The notes beneath the pieces were generated by a model that ran no database searches, was not told where the DNA came from, and worked only from the letters and a program-made list of their open reading frames with translations. Positions 47,901 through 62,900 of a stretch of DNA of 64,000 bases are shown here, piece after piece; position 1 is the stretch's first letter; every line of letters starts with the position of its first letter. The stretch covers positions 186,001-250,000 of the forward strand of contig NZ_VCQU01000006.1 of assembly GCF_012932915.1 (NCBI RefSeq), in the 5' to 3' direction. Source of the DNA: Antrihabitans stalactiti (GTDB lineage: Bacteria; Actinomycetota; Actinomycetes; Mycobacteriales; Mycobacteriaceae). Made by a program: the position numbers and the translations under genes.

Positions 47901-50900
47901 CATCGACGCCGAGACCCATCGGGCGTTGTCGGCGTTGGCGCGCAGCCGGAATGCGTCGATGTTCATGCTCATGCACACCGCGTTGGCGGTGCTGCTCGCC
48001 AGGCTCAGTGGCACCGAGGACATTGCGGTCGGGTCGCCGATCGCGCGGCGTGCGGAGCGGGCCCTCGACGACCTGATCGGGATGTTCGTCAACACGTTGA
48101 TCCTGCGCACCGAGGTGGCCGGGGCCACCAGTTTCGACGAGTTGTTGTCGACGTCGCGGGAGTCGGATTTCGAGGCGTTCGCCCATGCGGATGTGCCGTT
48201 CGAGCGGCTTGTGGAGGTGCTGAATCCGGCGCGGTCGACGGCACGGAATCCGTTGTTCCAGGTCGGGTTGTCGTTCCAGAACGTGGCGCAGGCCTCCCTC
48301 GAACTGCCCGGGCTCCACATCAGTGGGGTGGAGTTCGACACCCAGTTGGCCAAGACCGACCTGCAGTTGACGTTGGTGGAGCAGTACGACGACACCGGCG
48401 CCGCCGCTGGCATTCACGCTGAGTTCAGTTACGCCACAGACCTGTTCGATCCCTCCACTGTCGAGGAGTTCGCCGACCGGTTCGCACGGGTCCTGGCCGC
48501 GGTGCTGGCCGATCCCTCGATCCCGGTCGGGGATATCGAACTGCTCGACGACACCGAACGCACCACCGTGCTGCAGGTGTGGAACAACACTGCGGCGGTG
48601 ATCGAGTCGTCCCCGACGTTGCTGGGTGCGTTCGACGCCCAAGTGTCGCGCACACCGGACGCGCTCGCGTTGGTGTTCGGTGAACAGCAGTTCACCTACG
48701 CAGAGTTCGATGCACGAGTCAATCGACTTGCCCGGCACCTGATATCGCTGGGAGTTGGCCCGGAATCGCTGGTGGGCATCGCGATTCGCCGTTCCGCAGA
48801 TCTGCTTGTCGCGTTGTACGCGGTGGTCAAGGCAGGCGGTGCATATGTGCCGCTGGATCCGGATCATCCGGTGGAACGCAACGTATTTGTGTTGCAGACG
48901 GCCGCACCTGTATGCGTATTGACCACTGTCGCTGACGGATTCGGCGAGGCAGGGACGATCCCAGTTCTGACGATCGATACCCTCGAGCTCTCCGGTCTGG
49001 ACGACGATTCACCTGTCTCGGATCAGGAACGCCGGACGCCCCTCCATTCGGAGAACACGGCGTACGTGATCTTCACGTCGGGGTCGACCGGACGCCCGAA
49101 AGGTGTTGCGGTCACTCATGAGGCGATCGTCAACCAACTCGAGTGGATGCAGGCCGAGTACGGTCTCACCGCCGACGATGTGTATCTGCAGAAGACGGCG
49201 ACGACGTTCGACGTCTCGCTGTGGGGTTACTTCCTGCCCCTACGCGTCGGGGCAACGCTGGTTCTGGCGACCCCGGACGGGCACCGCGACCCGGGCTATC
49301 TTGCAGAGACGATCGCCGAACACGCGGTGACGGTGACCGACTTCGTGCCGTCGATGCTGGCGGTGTTCGCCGCGTACGTCGACGCCGACCGCGTCGGGTC
49401 GTTGCGGCAGGTGTTCGTCATCGGTGAAGCGCTGCCGCCGGAGACTGTGGCCGCGTTCCAGCGACTGAGCCCGGCGACCGTGCACAACCTGTACGGACCG
49501 ACCGAGGCGGCGGTGTCGATCACCTATTGGCCCGCGACCGGTAGTGGTACGACCGTTCCGATCGGTCGTCCGGAGTGGAACAGTCAGGTCTACGTCCTCG
49601 ACACCCGACTGCGCCCGGTCCCGGCCGGGGTGGCGGGTGAGCTGTATCTGGCCGGAACCCAGTTGGCGCGTGGGTATGTGGCCCGCCCGGACTTGTCGGC
49701 GGACCGGTTCGTCGCCAACCCGTTCAGCGCCACCGGTGAGCGGATGTATCGCACCGGTGACCTGGTGTCCTGGCGCGGTGACGGGGTGTTGCACTACATC
49801 GGGCGCACCGACTTCCAGGTGAAGTTCCGTGGCCAGCGCATCGAACTCGGCGAGATCGAATCGGCGTTACTCAGTGCCGAGACCGTTGCGCAGGTCGTTG
49901 TCGTTGTGCGAACCGATGAGCGCTTGGGTGATCGCCTAGTCGGGTATGTCGTGCCCGCCGCCGGCGTCGAGGTAGCTGTCGATGCGTTGAAGGCTGTTGT
50001 GGCGCAGTCATTGCCCGCGTATATGGTGCCGGACGTAGTGCTGGTGCTCGACGAGTTCCCGCTCAACACCAGCGGCAAGTTGGACCGTAAAGCGTTGCCC
50101 GAGCCGGTGTTCGAGGTGCGGGAGTTCCGGGCACCGACCACGCCGATCGAGGAGATCGTGGCCGGGGTGTTCGCCGATGTGCTCGGCGTCGCCCGCGTCG
50201 GTGTCGACGACGACTTCTTCGCCTTGGGTGGCAACTCGCTGATCGCGACGCAAGTCGCCTCGCGACTCGGCGCGGCGCTCGACACCCGAGTCCCCGTGCG
50301 GGTGATTTTCGAGGCCCCGACCATGGGTGCGTTGGCCGTGCGGGTCGAGGAACACGCCGGTGCGGGTGGACGCCCCGCCCTGGTGGCGAAGCCACGTCCG
50401 GATCGGGTGCCGTTGTCGCTGGCGCAGCAGCGGATGTGGTTCTTGAACCGGTTCGATCCGGAGTCTTCGGCCTACAACCTTCCGGTCGCGATCCGGTTGG
50501 TCGGCAACCTCGATGTCGACGCATTGCAGTCCGCCGTGACCGACCTGATCGCACGCCATGAAGTCCTACGAACGAAGTACTCCGAGTTCGATGGTGTTCC
50601 GTCGCAGGTGATCCTGCCGCCAGGCGAGGTGGCGGTCGACCTGACTCCTATCCCCGTGGGCGAAAACGAGCTTGGGGCAGCGGTTTACGCGTTCGCAGCG
50701 GCTGGGTTCGATGTCAGTAGTCACGTTCCCGTGCGGGCCAAGCTGTTTGCCGTCGGTGGTGATGAGTTCGTTTTAGCGATCGTGGTGCACCACATCAGTG
50801 CGGATGGTTCGTCGGTGGCTCCGATGGCCAGAGATGTGATGGTCGCGTATTCGGCGCGGGTGCAGGGCGAGGCGCCGACTTGGGCACCGCTGGCAGTGCA

Positions 50901-53900
50901 GTACGCGGACTACGCACTGTGGCAACGGGAGCTGTTGGGCTCCGACGACGATCCGACATCGTTGGCGTCCCGTCAGGTGGCGTACTGGCGGTCGACGCTC
51001 GACGGCTTGCCGGACCAGCTGGATCTGCCGAGTGATCGCCCGCGATCGATCGCGCAGTCATTGGCTGGCCGGTCAGTGCGATTCTCGGTCGACGCGGACA
51101 CGCACGCAGCCTTGTCCGTGTTGGCGCGGAACCATGGTGCGTCGTTGTTCATGGTGCTGCACACAGCATTCGCCGTGTTGTTGGCGCGTTTGTCCGGAAC
51201 TGAAGATATCGCGATCGGTTCACCGATCGCAGGCCGTGGCGAGCGGGCACTCGACGACCTCATCGGAATGTTCGTCAATACGTTGGTCTTCCGCACACAG
51301 GTCGATGGTTCGATGCCCTTCGTCGAGCTGCTGCGCGCGACGCGGGAAGCGGACCTGGAGGCGTTTGCGAACGCGGATGTGCCGTTCGAACGTCTCGTGG
51401 AGGTTCTGAATCCGGCGCGGTCGACGGCGCGGCATCCGTTGTTCCAGGTGGGTTTGTCGTTCCAGAACTTGGCGCAGACCATCTTGGAATTGCCGGGGCT
51501 GCAGGTCAGCAGTGTCGATATTGATCAGGCCATCTCCCAGTTCGATCTGCATTTGATCGTGAACGATCTACGGGATGCGGCCGGTGGACCGGCGGGGATA
51601 TCTGGAATCATCACGTACGCAACGGATTTGTTCGACGAGTCGACGGTGGTCAAGTTTGCCGATCGATTGAATCGGGTGTTGGCCGCGGTTGTGGCAGATC
51701 CCGTTGTGACGGTTGGCGATATCGAATTGCTCGATGTTGCGGAGCGAAGTGCGGTCCTCGAGAAGTGGAACGACACCGTTCATGAGTTGGCATCGGGTGC
51801 GACGTTGGTGTCGTTGTTCGATGCGCAGGTTGCTCGTGATCCGGATGCGTTGGCGGTGGTGTTCGAGGGTGAGTCGCTGACGTATGGGCAGTTCGATGCT
51901 CGGGTGAACCGGCTGGCGCGGCATCTGATTTCGGTGGGGGTGGGTCCGGAGTCGTTGGTGGGGTTGGCGATTCGCCGGTCCACCGACTTGCTGGTCGGGA
52001 TGTATGCGATCGTCAAGGCTGGTGGGGCTTATGTGCCGATCGATCTCGATCATCCGGCCGACCGGGTCGCCCACATCCTCGACACTGCGGCACCGGTCTG
52101 TGTGGTGAGCACTGCGCGTGACGGATTCGACGTCGACGGGGACCGGGCTGTCGTCCGGATCGACACCCTCGATCTCGGTGCTGTCGATGCGTCTGTGGTG
52201 ACGGATGCGGAGCGGCGTGGTCCGGTGCGGCCGGACACGACGGCGTATGTGATTTTCACGTCCGGGTCGACCGGTGTGCCCAAGGGTGTCGCAGTCAGCC
52301 ACGGTGCGGTGGCGAATCAGTTGCAGTGGAAGCAGTCGGCCTATGGGTTGGGTGCTGGGGATGCGGTGTTGCTGAAAACCGCGGCGACGTTCGACTTGTC
52401 GGTGTGGGAGTTCTGGTCCGCGCTGGTCTCCGGTGCGACCGTGGTGGTGGCGCGGGCGGACGGGCATCAGGACCCGCAGTATTTGAACGAGCTGATCCGC
52501 GCGCATGCGGTGTCGGTGTTGCAAGTGGTGCCGTCGATGTTGCAGGCGTTGCTGATCGAGTCGGGCGGGGTGCTGGGGTCCTCGCTTCGGGCTGTGTTGG
52601 CGATCGGGGAGGCGTTGCCCCCGGCGACCGCGCAGCGGTTCCGCAACCACAACCAGGGGCGGTTGGACAACTTGTACGGCCCGACGGAGGCGGCGGTGTC
52701 GGTCACCGCCCACGTCGTCACCGAGGCGGATGTGGTGTCGGTGCCGATCGGGTCACCGGAGTGGAACACCCAGGTCTATGTGTTGGATGGTCGGTTGGGG
52801 CCGGTGCCGGTCGGGGTGGCCGGTGAGTTGTATCTGGCCGGGGCGCAGTTGGCGCGCGGGTATCACGGAAGACCCGACCTGACCGCGGACCGGTTCGTGG
52901 CGAACCCGTTCGGAGCACCGGGTGCCCGGTTGTATCGCACCGGTGACCTGGTCTCCTGGGACGCCTCGGGAAGTTTGCAGTATGTGGGGCGCACCGATTT
53001 CCAGGTGAAGGTCCGGGGTTTCCGGATCGAGTTGGGTGAGATCGAGTCGGTCCTGGCGGCTCAGCCGGGGGTGGCGCAGGTCGCTGTGGTGTCGCGCCGG
53101 GATTCCCGGACCGGGGATCAGCTGGTCGCCTATCTGGTCGGCGACACCGCGAACAGTGTGGACGTCGATGTGGTGCGGGCGGCGGCGGTGCGGGAGTTGC
53201 CGTCCTACATGGTCCCGGCGGCAGTGGTGGTGTTGGAGGCGTTGCCGCTGACGGTGAACGGCAAACTGGATCGTAAGGCGTTGCCGGCGCCGGTGTTCGA
53301 GGCCGGCGAGTTCCGGGCCCCGGTGACCCCGGTGGAGCAGATCGTGGCGCAGACGTTTGCCGAGGTGTTGGGGGTGGATCGGGTCGGGCTCGACGACGAT
53401 TTCTTCGCGTTGGGTGGGAATTCGTTGATCGCGACGCAGGTGGCGGCGCGGTTGGGTGCGGCGTTGGAGACCCGGATTGCGGTGCGGGTGTTGTTCGAGG
53501 CGCCGACGGTGGGGGCGTTGGCAGTGCGGGTGGAACAACACGCCGGTGTGGATGGTCGGGCACCGTTGGTGGCCGGGCCACGTCCATCGGTGGTGCCGTT
53601 GTCGATTGCGCAGAAGCGGATGTGGTTCCTCAACCGGTTCGATCCGGAGTCGGCGGCCTACAACATCCCGATCGCAATCCGACTGACCGGATCCCTCGAC
53701 GTACACGCGATGCGTGCAGCGGTTACGGACGTCATTGCCCGGCACGAAGTTCTGCGCACCGTCTACACCGAAACCGACGGACTTCCGTCGCAAGTGATGC
53801 TGCCTGCAGCGGACGTGGACTTGCCTGTCGAGTCTGTCAGGGAAGACGACGTGATCGCCCGCGTGTCGGAGCTGACGTCTCACGGCTTCGACGTGACTAC

Positions 53901-56900
53901 CGAAGTGCCGGTCCGGCTGAACCTTCTCCAAATCGCCGATAACGAGCATGTCTTGGTGGTTGTGGTGCACCATGTTTCGGCCGACGGCTGGTCGATGGGC
54001 CCGCTCGCGCGGGACTTGATGATCGCCTACGCCGCACGCGCACAAGGCGAAGCCCCCGGTTGGACACCCCTCGAGGTGCAGTACGCGGATTATGCGTTGT
54101 GGCAGCATGACGTACTCGGCGACGAATACGATCCGAATTCGCTTATCTCGCAGCAGGAAACGTACTGGAAGACGGCGTTGGCAGGGCTGCCCGACCAGCT
54201 GAACTTGCCTAGCGATCGCCCGCGTCCGGCAACTGCATCGAACCGCGGCGCCTCGTTCGACTTCGCAATCGACGCCGAAACGCATCAGGCATTGTCCGCC
54301 ATCGCCCGCGCGAACAATGCGACGCTCTTCATCGCCGTCCATGCCGCACTCGCGGTGCTGCTGGCCCGACTCTCCGGAACCGACGACATCGTCATCGGTA
54401 CACCGATAGCGGGCCGCGGCGAGCAGGCACTCGACGACCTTGTCGGCATGTTCGTCAACACCCTCGTCCTTCGAGCAGACGTGCGCCCGGACGAGTCCTT
54501 CGACGAACTGGTATCGCAACTGCAGCGCACCGACTTGCAGGCATTCGGACACGCGGATGTGCCGTTCGAGCGCTTGGTGGAAGTTCTTGCCCCGCAACGT
54601 TCGACCGCACGACATCCGCTGTTCCAGGTCATGCTGACGTTCCATAATCTCGCGGCGACAGAATTCTCCCTACCCGAGTTGACTGTCGCCGCAGTCGATT
54701 TCGACGCCGCCGTCGCAAAGTTCGACTTGCAATTGACAATGGCCGCGAACGTCGACGGTGCTGGCATATCGGCGTCGTTTACCTACGCCACCGACTTGTT
54801 CGACGAATCGACGATTTCGTCGTTCGCGCAGCGCTTCGTGCGCCTGCTGGAGGCGTTCGCCGCCGATCCTGCGACTGCGGTCGGCGATGTCGAGTTGCTC
54901 GCCGCCGGCGAGCGGGAGTTGTTGGTGTCGTCGTGGGCGCTGACTCCCGGCGCGGTGGTGGACCCGAGCGTGACGTTGGTGTCGTTGTTCGACGCGCAGG
55001 TCGCGGCCGCCCCGGATGCGGTGGCGGTGACGGTCGAGGATGTGTCGCTGACGTATGCCGCGCTCGACGGTCGTGCGAATGCGCTTGCGCGGTATTTGAT
55101 TTCGGTGGGGGTGGGTCCGGAGTCGTTGGTCGGTGTGGTGTTGGGACGATCGCTGGATGTGGTGGTCGCGATCCTGGCGGTGCTCAAGGCTGGCGGTGGG
55201 TATGTGCCGGTGGATCCGTCCTACCCGGCCGAACGCGTCGCCTACACGCTGACCGATAGCGCACCGGTCTGTGTGCTCACCGATTCCGAATCGGCGTCGG
55301 CGGTGCCGGAGTCGGTGACGGCCCTGCGAGTGTTGATCGATGAGGTGTCGGAATTCTCCGCCGCACCGGTCACGGACGCAGATCGACTGTCCCCGTTGCG
55401 ATCACAAGACGTGGCGTACGTGATCTACACCTCCGGGTCGACAGGTCGGCCGAAGGGTGTCGCCGTCGCGCACTGCAATGTGGTCGAGTTGATGGCGAAC
55501 GCTGGGCCGAAGTTCGGGTTCGATTCCAGCGATGTGTGGACGATGTTCCATTCGCCGGCGTTCGACTTCTCGGTCTGGGAGTTGTGGGGTCCGTTGCTGT
55601 TCGGTGGGCGGTTGGTGGTGGTGGATTACTTCACCTCCCGCTCGCCACAGGACTTTGTGGAACTGGTGCGCCGTGAAGGCGTGACGGTGCTCAACCAGAC
55701 CCCGTCGGCGTTCTATCAATTCGCCGAGGCCGAACGGGTTGCGGGTGCGGGTCGGTTGTCGTTGCGCCACGTGATCTTCGGTGGTGAAGCGCTCGATCTG
55801 ACCCGGTTGTCGGGTTGGTATGCCCGCCATGGTGATTCCGAACCGCGTTTGGTGAACATGTACGGGATTACCGAGACCACCGTGCATGTGTCGTTTGCGG
55901 AACTGACGAGCGAGTCGGCGCGCTCGGGTGCAGCGAGTGTGATCGGGCGTGGCTTGCCGGGGTTGAGTGTGTATGTGCTGGATGCGCGGTTGCGTCCGGT
56001 GCCGGTGGGTGTGCCTGGTGAGTTGTATGTGGCGGGTCGGCAGTTGGCGCGCAGTTATTTCCGGCGGCCCGGGTTGAGTGCGGGTCGGTTCGTTGCCGAT
56101 CCGTTCGGGAACCCGGGTTCTCGGTTGTACCGGACCGGAGACGTGGCTGCATGGAATGCCAAGGGCCAGTTGGAATATGCCGGTCGCTCGGACGCCCAGG
56201 TGCAGTTGCGTGGGTTCCGGATCGAGTTGGGCGAGATCGAGTCGGTGTTGGCGTCGTTTGCCGGCGTGGCCTCGGCAGTGGCGGTCGTACGGACCGATGA
56301 GGTCACCGGGGAGCGGTTGATCGGTTATGTCGTACCGCAGGCCGATGTTTCGGTGAATCCGGTGGATGTGACGGAGTTCGTCTCCGCGTTCTTGCCGACG
56401 TTCATGGTGCCGGATGTGGTGATGGTGCTCGACGACCTGCCGCTGACCGTCAATGGAAAGTTGGACCGCAACGCGTTGCCCGCGCCGGAGTTCCTCTCCG
56501 ACAAGGTGTTCCGAGCAGCGGAATCTCCCGTTGAGCAGATGATCAGCGAAGTGTTCGCTGAGGTGCTCGGCCTCGAGCGGGTGGGAGTCGATGATTCCTT
56601 CTTCGCGCTGGGTGGGGATTCGATTGTGTCGATTCAATTGGTTTCCCGCGCAAGGCAACGCGGCGTCGTGTTTTCGCCACGGGACGTGTTCGAACGCAAG
56701 TCGGTCGCAGGCTTGGCTGAAATCGCCCGGCTTGCCCACGACTCCGATTCGGTTGTGCTCGAAGAGCTTCCCGGTGCCGGCGTGGGCTGGCGGCCGTTGA
56801 CCGCGATCGAGCGGTCGGTGATCGAGGGTCCGGGCGGGTTCACTCGTAATTCGCAGACGATGATGTTGGAGTTGCCGGTCGGGATCGACCGTGCGGGTGT

Positions 56901-59900
56901 GGTCTCGACGATCGCGGCGGTGCTCGATCGCCACGACATGTGGCGCTCACAGTTGGTGCACGACCCCGAAACCGGTTGGGGTATAACAACTTTGCCGGTA
57001 GGGTCGGTGGATGCCGACACCCTGGTCACGGTCGTGGACATCGATCCTGCGGCCGACGAATCGACGACCGAGGCGGTGGGGTCGGCGGCGTTGGACGCGG
57101 CGATGGGGTGGTTGGACCCGGTCACGGGCCGGATGGTGCGGTTCGTCTGGTTCGACCGCGGCCCCACGCTGACGGGTCGGTTGCTGATCGTGGCCCACCA
57201 CCTGATCGTCGACGGGGTGTCGTGGCGAATCCTGGTGCCCGACTTCGTGACCGCCTGGGCCCAACTCTCCGCCGGACAAACACCCGCCCTCACGCAGGTG
57301 GGGACATCGATGCGGCGCTGGGCCCACGCCCTCGTCGACGAAGCCTCCACCCCGGCACGCGTCGCGGAACTGGGCTGGTGGCAATCGATCCTGCACGGTC
57401 CGGACCCGGTACTCGGGTCACGGCCGTTCGACCCGACCCGCGACGTCGTCGCCACCGTGCAACGACTGCAGGTCCGGGTCCCGACCGACGTCACCGCCGC
57501 GGTGCTGAAAACCATCCCCGGGTTGTTGCGCGGCGGCGTCAACGACGGACTACTGACTGCGTTGGCAATGGCGGTCGCGGCGTGGCGCGCCGAGCACGGG
57601 GTGACCCAATCGTCGACGTTGTTGCAGTTGGAAGGCCACGGCCGCGAGGAAGAGGTGATCGCCGGGGCGGACCTGTCCCGCACGGTCGGCTGGTTCACCA
57701 CCGCCTTCCCGGTCCGACTCGACCTCACCGGTCTCGACATCGCCGACGCCCTGTCGGGTGGCCCAGCAGCGGGGGCCGCGCTCAAACGAGTGAAGGAAGC
57801 ATTGCTGGCGATCCCGGACAAGGGACTCGGGTACGGGTTGCTGCGGCATCTCAACCCCGACACCGCACCGGTACTGACCGCACTGCCGGACGGGCAACTC
57901 AGTTTCAACTACCTCGGCCAGGTCTCGCTCGACGGTGTGCCCGACGAGGTCGCCGGGCTTGGCTGGACCCCCGCCGGTGGGTTGGGTGAGCTCACCGCTG
58001 CGGGTGATGCGGATATGCCAGCGAACAAGGTGATCGACATCAACGCCATCGTCACCGACGAGGACGGTGAGGGGCAGTCGTTGGGTGCCTCGTTCGCCTA
58101 CGCCTCGCAGGTGATCTCGGGTGACGCGGTGGCACGGTTGGCGCAGTTGTGGGTGGAGGCGTTGACCGCGCTCGCGGCCTATGCGTCCTCACCGGGGGCG
58201 GGTGGGTTGACGCCGTCGGATCTGAGTTTGGTGTCGCTGGGACAGAACGAGATCGAGGAGTTCGAGTCCCGCTTCGACGGTGTGGTCGATGTCTGGCCGT
58301 TGGCGCCGTTGCAGTCGGGGTTGATGTTCCACGCCATGCTCGCCGGTGCCTCGGTGGACATGTACTCGATCCAGGTGGTGCTCGATCTGTCCGGTGCACT
58401 CGACGCCGGCCGGTTGCACGCGGCGGCGCAGGCGGTGCTGGATCGGTACCCGAACTTGCGGACCGCGTTCCTCACCGACGCCGACGGGACTCCGATCCAG
58501 GTGGTCCTCGACCACCTCGACGTGCCGTGGCGTGAGGTGGATCTGACCACCCTGTCGGAAGGGGAGCGGGAAGCGGCGCTGGCAGCGTTGTTGGCCACCG
58601 ATCAGGCCACCAACTTCGACCTCGCCAGCCCGCCGTTGCTGCGGTTCTTGTTGGTCACGGTCGGTGAGGGTGTGTTCAAGCTGGTGATGGCCAATCATCA
58701 CATCCTGCTGGATGGGTGGTCGATGCCGTTGCTGATGAAGGACCTGCTGGTCCTGTATGCCACGCACGCCGATCCGGCGCTGTTGGGCCGCGCGCGCCCG
58801 TATCGGTCCTACCTGGCGTGGCTGGGTGAGCAAGACCCCGCCAAGTCACTGCAGGTCTGGGCCAACGCGCTCGACGGAGTCGACGAGCCGACGCTGCTTG
58901 CGCGCTCCGGAGCGGGCCTGGCGACCACGCAACGAACAGGCGAAGTCGTTGCCATCGTCGACGAGCAGATCGCAGGGGGGCTGACGGCACTCGGCGCCCG
59001 TCTGGGCATCACGGTCAACACCATCGTGCAGACCGCGTGGGGTCTTCTCCTCGGAAGGCTCACCGGCCGCACCGATGTCGTGTTCGGCGCGACGGTGTCG
59101 GGTCGACCACCGCAACTCGCGGGTGTCGAGTCGATGATCGGTCTGTTCATCAACACCGTGCCGGTCCGGATCCAAATCAAGCCGTCGGAATCCCTCGAGG
59201 ACCTACTCGTCCGCGTGCAGCGTGAGCAGGCCGACCTACTCGAGCACCATTACATCCAGCTTGCTGATATTCAGCGAGTCACCGGCACAGGATCGTTGTT
59301 CGACACCCTGACCGTGTTCGAGTCCTACCCGGTCGACACTGCCGGGCTGGCCGAGCAAGCCGGCGCCATCGAGGGCCTGAGCGTCGACGGCGTCCGCTCC
59401 AACGATGCCCCGCACTATCCGTTGTCGATGGTCATCACGGCAGCCGCCGAGATCCGCGTGACGTTCGAATACTTGCAGGCACTGCTCGACGAGCAGACCG
59501 TCAGCACGATCGCGAACAGGCTGATGCGCGTCGTGACGGCGTTCGTCACTGATCCGTCGAGCGCGGTGGGTGATGTCGACGTGCTCCTCGCGGGGGAGCG
59601 AGAGTTGGTGTCGTCGAGGGCGCTGACCCCCGGCGCGGTGGTGGACCCGAACGTAACGTTGGTGTCGTTATTCGACGCGCAGGTCACGGCGGCCCCGGAT
59701 GCGGTGGCGGTGACGTTCGAGGATGCGTCGTTGACCTATGCCGAGCTCGACGCGCGGGCGAATGCGCTTGCGCGGTATCTGATTTCGGTGGGTGTGGGTC
59801 CGGAGTCGTTGGTCGGTGTGGTGCTGGGACGATCACTGGATGTGGTGGTCGCGATCCTGGCGGTGCTCAAGGCCGGTGGTGGGTATGTGCCGGTGGATCC

Positions 59901-62900
59901 GTCCTACCCGGCCGAACGCATCGCTTACACGCTGACCGATAGCGCACCGGTCTGTGTGCTCACCGATTCCGAATCGGTGTCGGCAGTACCGGAGTCGGTG
60001 TCGGCCCTGCGGGTGTTGATCGACGAGGTCGAGGTGTCGGAGTTCTCCGCTGCACCGGTGACGGATGCAGATCGACTGTGCCCGTTGCGATCTGCGGATG
60101 TGGCGTATGTGATCTACACGTCGGGGTCGACGGGTCGGCCGAAGGGTGTGGCGGTCACCCATCGCAATGTGGTCGAGTTGATGGCCAATGCTGCGCCGAA
60201 GTTCGGGTTCGATTCCACCGATGTGTGGACGATGTTCCATTCGCCGGCGTTCGACTTCTCGGTGTGGGAGCTGTGGGGCCCGTTGCTGTTCGGCGGACGT
60301 TTGGTGGTGGTGGATTACTTCACCTCCCGCTCGCCACAAGATTTTGTGGAACTGGTGCGCCGTGAAGGCGTGACGGTGCTCAACCAGACCCCGTCGGCGT
60401 TCTATCAATTCGCGGAAGCGGAGCGGGTGGCGGCCGACACGGACGCAGACCGGTTGTCGTTGCGCCACATCGTGTTCGGTGGTGAGGCGTTGGATCTGGG
60501 TCGGTTGTCGGGGTGGGTGGCCCGCCATGATGCCGGTCCGCGGTTGGTGAACATGTACGGCATCACCGAGACGACGGTGCACGTGTCGTTCGTGGCGGTG
60601 ACAGCCGAGATGGTGGCTGCGGGCGGTGGCTCGGTGATCGGTCGTGGCCTGCCCGGGTTGGGTGTGTTCGTGCTGGACGCGCGGTTGGCGCCGGTGCCGG
60701 TGGGTGCTGCGGGTGAGGTGTACGTCTCGGGGGAGCAGCTCTCGCGCGGGTATGTCGGTCGGGCAGCGTTGAGCGCGGGCCGGTTCGTGGCGAATCCGTT
60801 CGGGGAGGACGGTTCTCGGCTGTACCGCACTGGCGACGTGGCTGCATGGAACGCCCAGGGGCAGTTGGAATACGCCGGTCGCTCAGACGCCCAGGTGCAG
60901 TTGCGTGGGTTCCGGATCGAATTGGGCGAGATCGAGTCGGCGTTGATCCGGTGCGCGGGTGTCGCGGATGCGGTGGCCATCGTGCGGACCGACGAGCGCA
61001 CCGGTGATCGCCTGGTGGGGTATGTCGTTCCCGAGGCGGGCGCCACGCTGGAACCAGCACAGATTTCGGAGACCGTGGCGGGGTTCTTGACCTCCTACAT
61101 GGTGCCGGATGCGGTGATGGTGCTCGAGGCGTTGCCGTTGACGGGCAACGGGAAGTTGGATCGTAAGGCGTTGCCGGCGCCGGAGTTTGTGTCCGACAAG
61201 GTGTTCCGGGCGGCTGAGACCGAGGTCGAGCAGATCATCGGTGAGGTGTTCGCGCAGGTGCTCGGGGTGGACCGGGTCGGTGTGGATGATTCGTTCTTCG
61301 CGTTGGGTGGCGACAGCATCGTCTCGATTCAGTTGGTGTCGCGGGCGAAGGCGCGGGGTGTGGTGTTCTCCCCGCGAGATGTGTTCGAACGCAAGACCGT
61401 TGCCGGTTTGGCCGAGGTCGCGCAGCTCGCGCACGACTCGGATTCGGCTGTGCTCGAAGAACTCTCCGGTGCCGGCGTCGGTTGGCGGCCACTGACGCCT
61501 GTCGAGACTGCTCTCGTCGAGGGTCCGGGCCATTTCGACCGCAACAGCCAGACGATGGTGGTGGAGTTGCCGACCGGGATCGAGCGGTCCGGTCTGATGG
61601 AAACGCTTGCAGCGGTTGTCGATAGACACGACATGTTGCGGTCGCGATTGGTGCGAGACGGCACCGGCCGGTGGGGTCTCGAGACGACCGATCCTGGAAC
61701 TGTGGCAGTCGACGCGCTGCTGCGTCACGTGCCGATCGTCATCGACGACGTTTCTGGATTGGCCTCCGCTGAATTGGACGCCGCGCTGGGCCGCTTGAAT
61801 CCGGCTGCGGGCGTGATGGTGCAGTTAGTGTGGTTCGACCGCGGCGAGACGGAGTCGGGCCAGCTGCTGATCGTCGCGCATCACCTGGTCGTCGACGGAG
61901 TGTCGTGGCGAATTCTGCTGCCGGACTTGGCAGCTGCGTGGATGCAGGTGGCGGACGGTCGGGTCCCGGCATTGGCACCGGTCGGGACGTCGATGCGACG
62001 GTGGGCGCACGCGTTGATCGACGCCGCGTCGTCGGAGTCCAGGGTTGCCGAACTTCCACTGTGGCGATCCATCCTGGCGGGCCCGGATCCCCTGCTCGGT
62101 GCCCGTGCTTTCGATCCCACTCGCGACACAGTCGCCACCGTCGAGCGTTTCGATGTACGGCTCCCGGCCGATGTGACAACAGCCCTCGTGAAAACCATTC
62201 CGGGGTTGTTCCGGGGCGGGGTCAACGATGGGTTGTTGGCGGGTCTCGCACTGGCACTTGTGAAGTGGCGAGCCCTTCGCGGGGTGGTCGAACCCACCGC
62301 GTTGATTCAACTCGAGGGCCACGGCCGTGAGGAACAGGCGGTTCCGGGTGCGGACCTGTCGCGGACGGTGGGGTGGTTCACCAGTGTGTTCCCGGTTCGG
62401 CTAAACACGTCTGGTCTCGATGTCGACGACGCCTTGGCCGGTGGTACTGCGGCGGGCAACTCGATCAAGACGGTCAAGGAAGCATTGCTCCGGATTCCGG
62501 ACAAAGGTTTGGGCTATGGACTGCTGCGGCACCTGAATGCCGATACCGCCGAAGCCCTTTCAGGCATTTCGGACGGACAAATCAGTTTCAACTACCTCGG
62601 TCAGGTGTCGTTGGCGGGTCCGGACGGTGCCGGCGAGGCGCAGATTCCATGGGCGCCTTCGGCCCGGCTGGGGCAATTGTCCGCGTCGGGCGATCTCGAC
62701 ATGCCCGCGAACAAGATCATCGATATCAACGCTGTCGTCGTCGACGGACCTGACGGTCCGAGCTTGCGTGCCTCCTTCGCGTTCGCCACAGAAGTTCTGT
62801 CCGAGAACGATGTTCGGCAGTTTGCGGACCTGTGGGTCGATGCGCTGACCGGGTTGGCCGCTCATGTCCGCACGCCTGGTGCAGGTGGTTTGACACCGTC

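Noticed and set aside
49867-61827. TTA codons in the NRPS as bldA-type control
   Set aside because: That control is established in Streptomyces; four TTA codons in a >7,000-codon gene of a different actinobacterial group is weak evidence.
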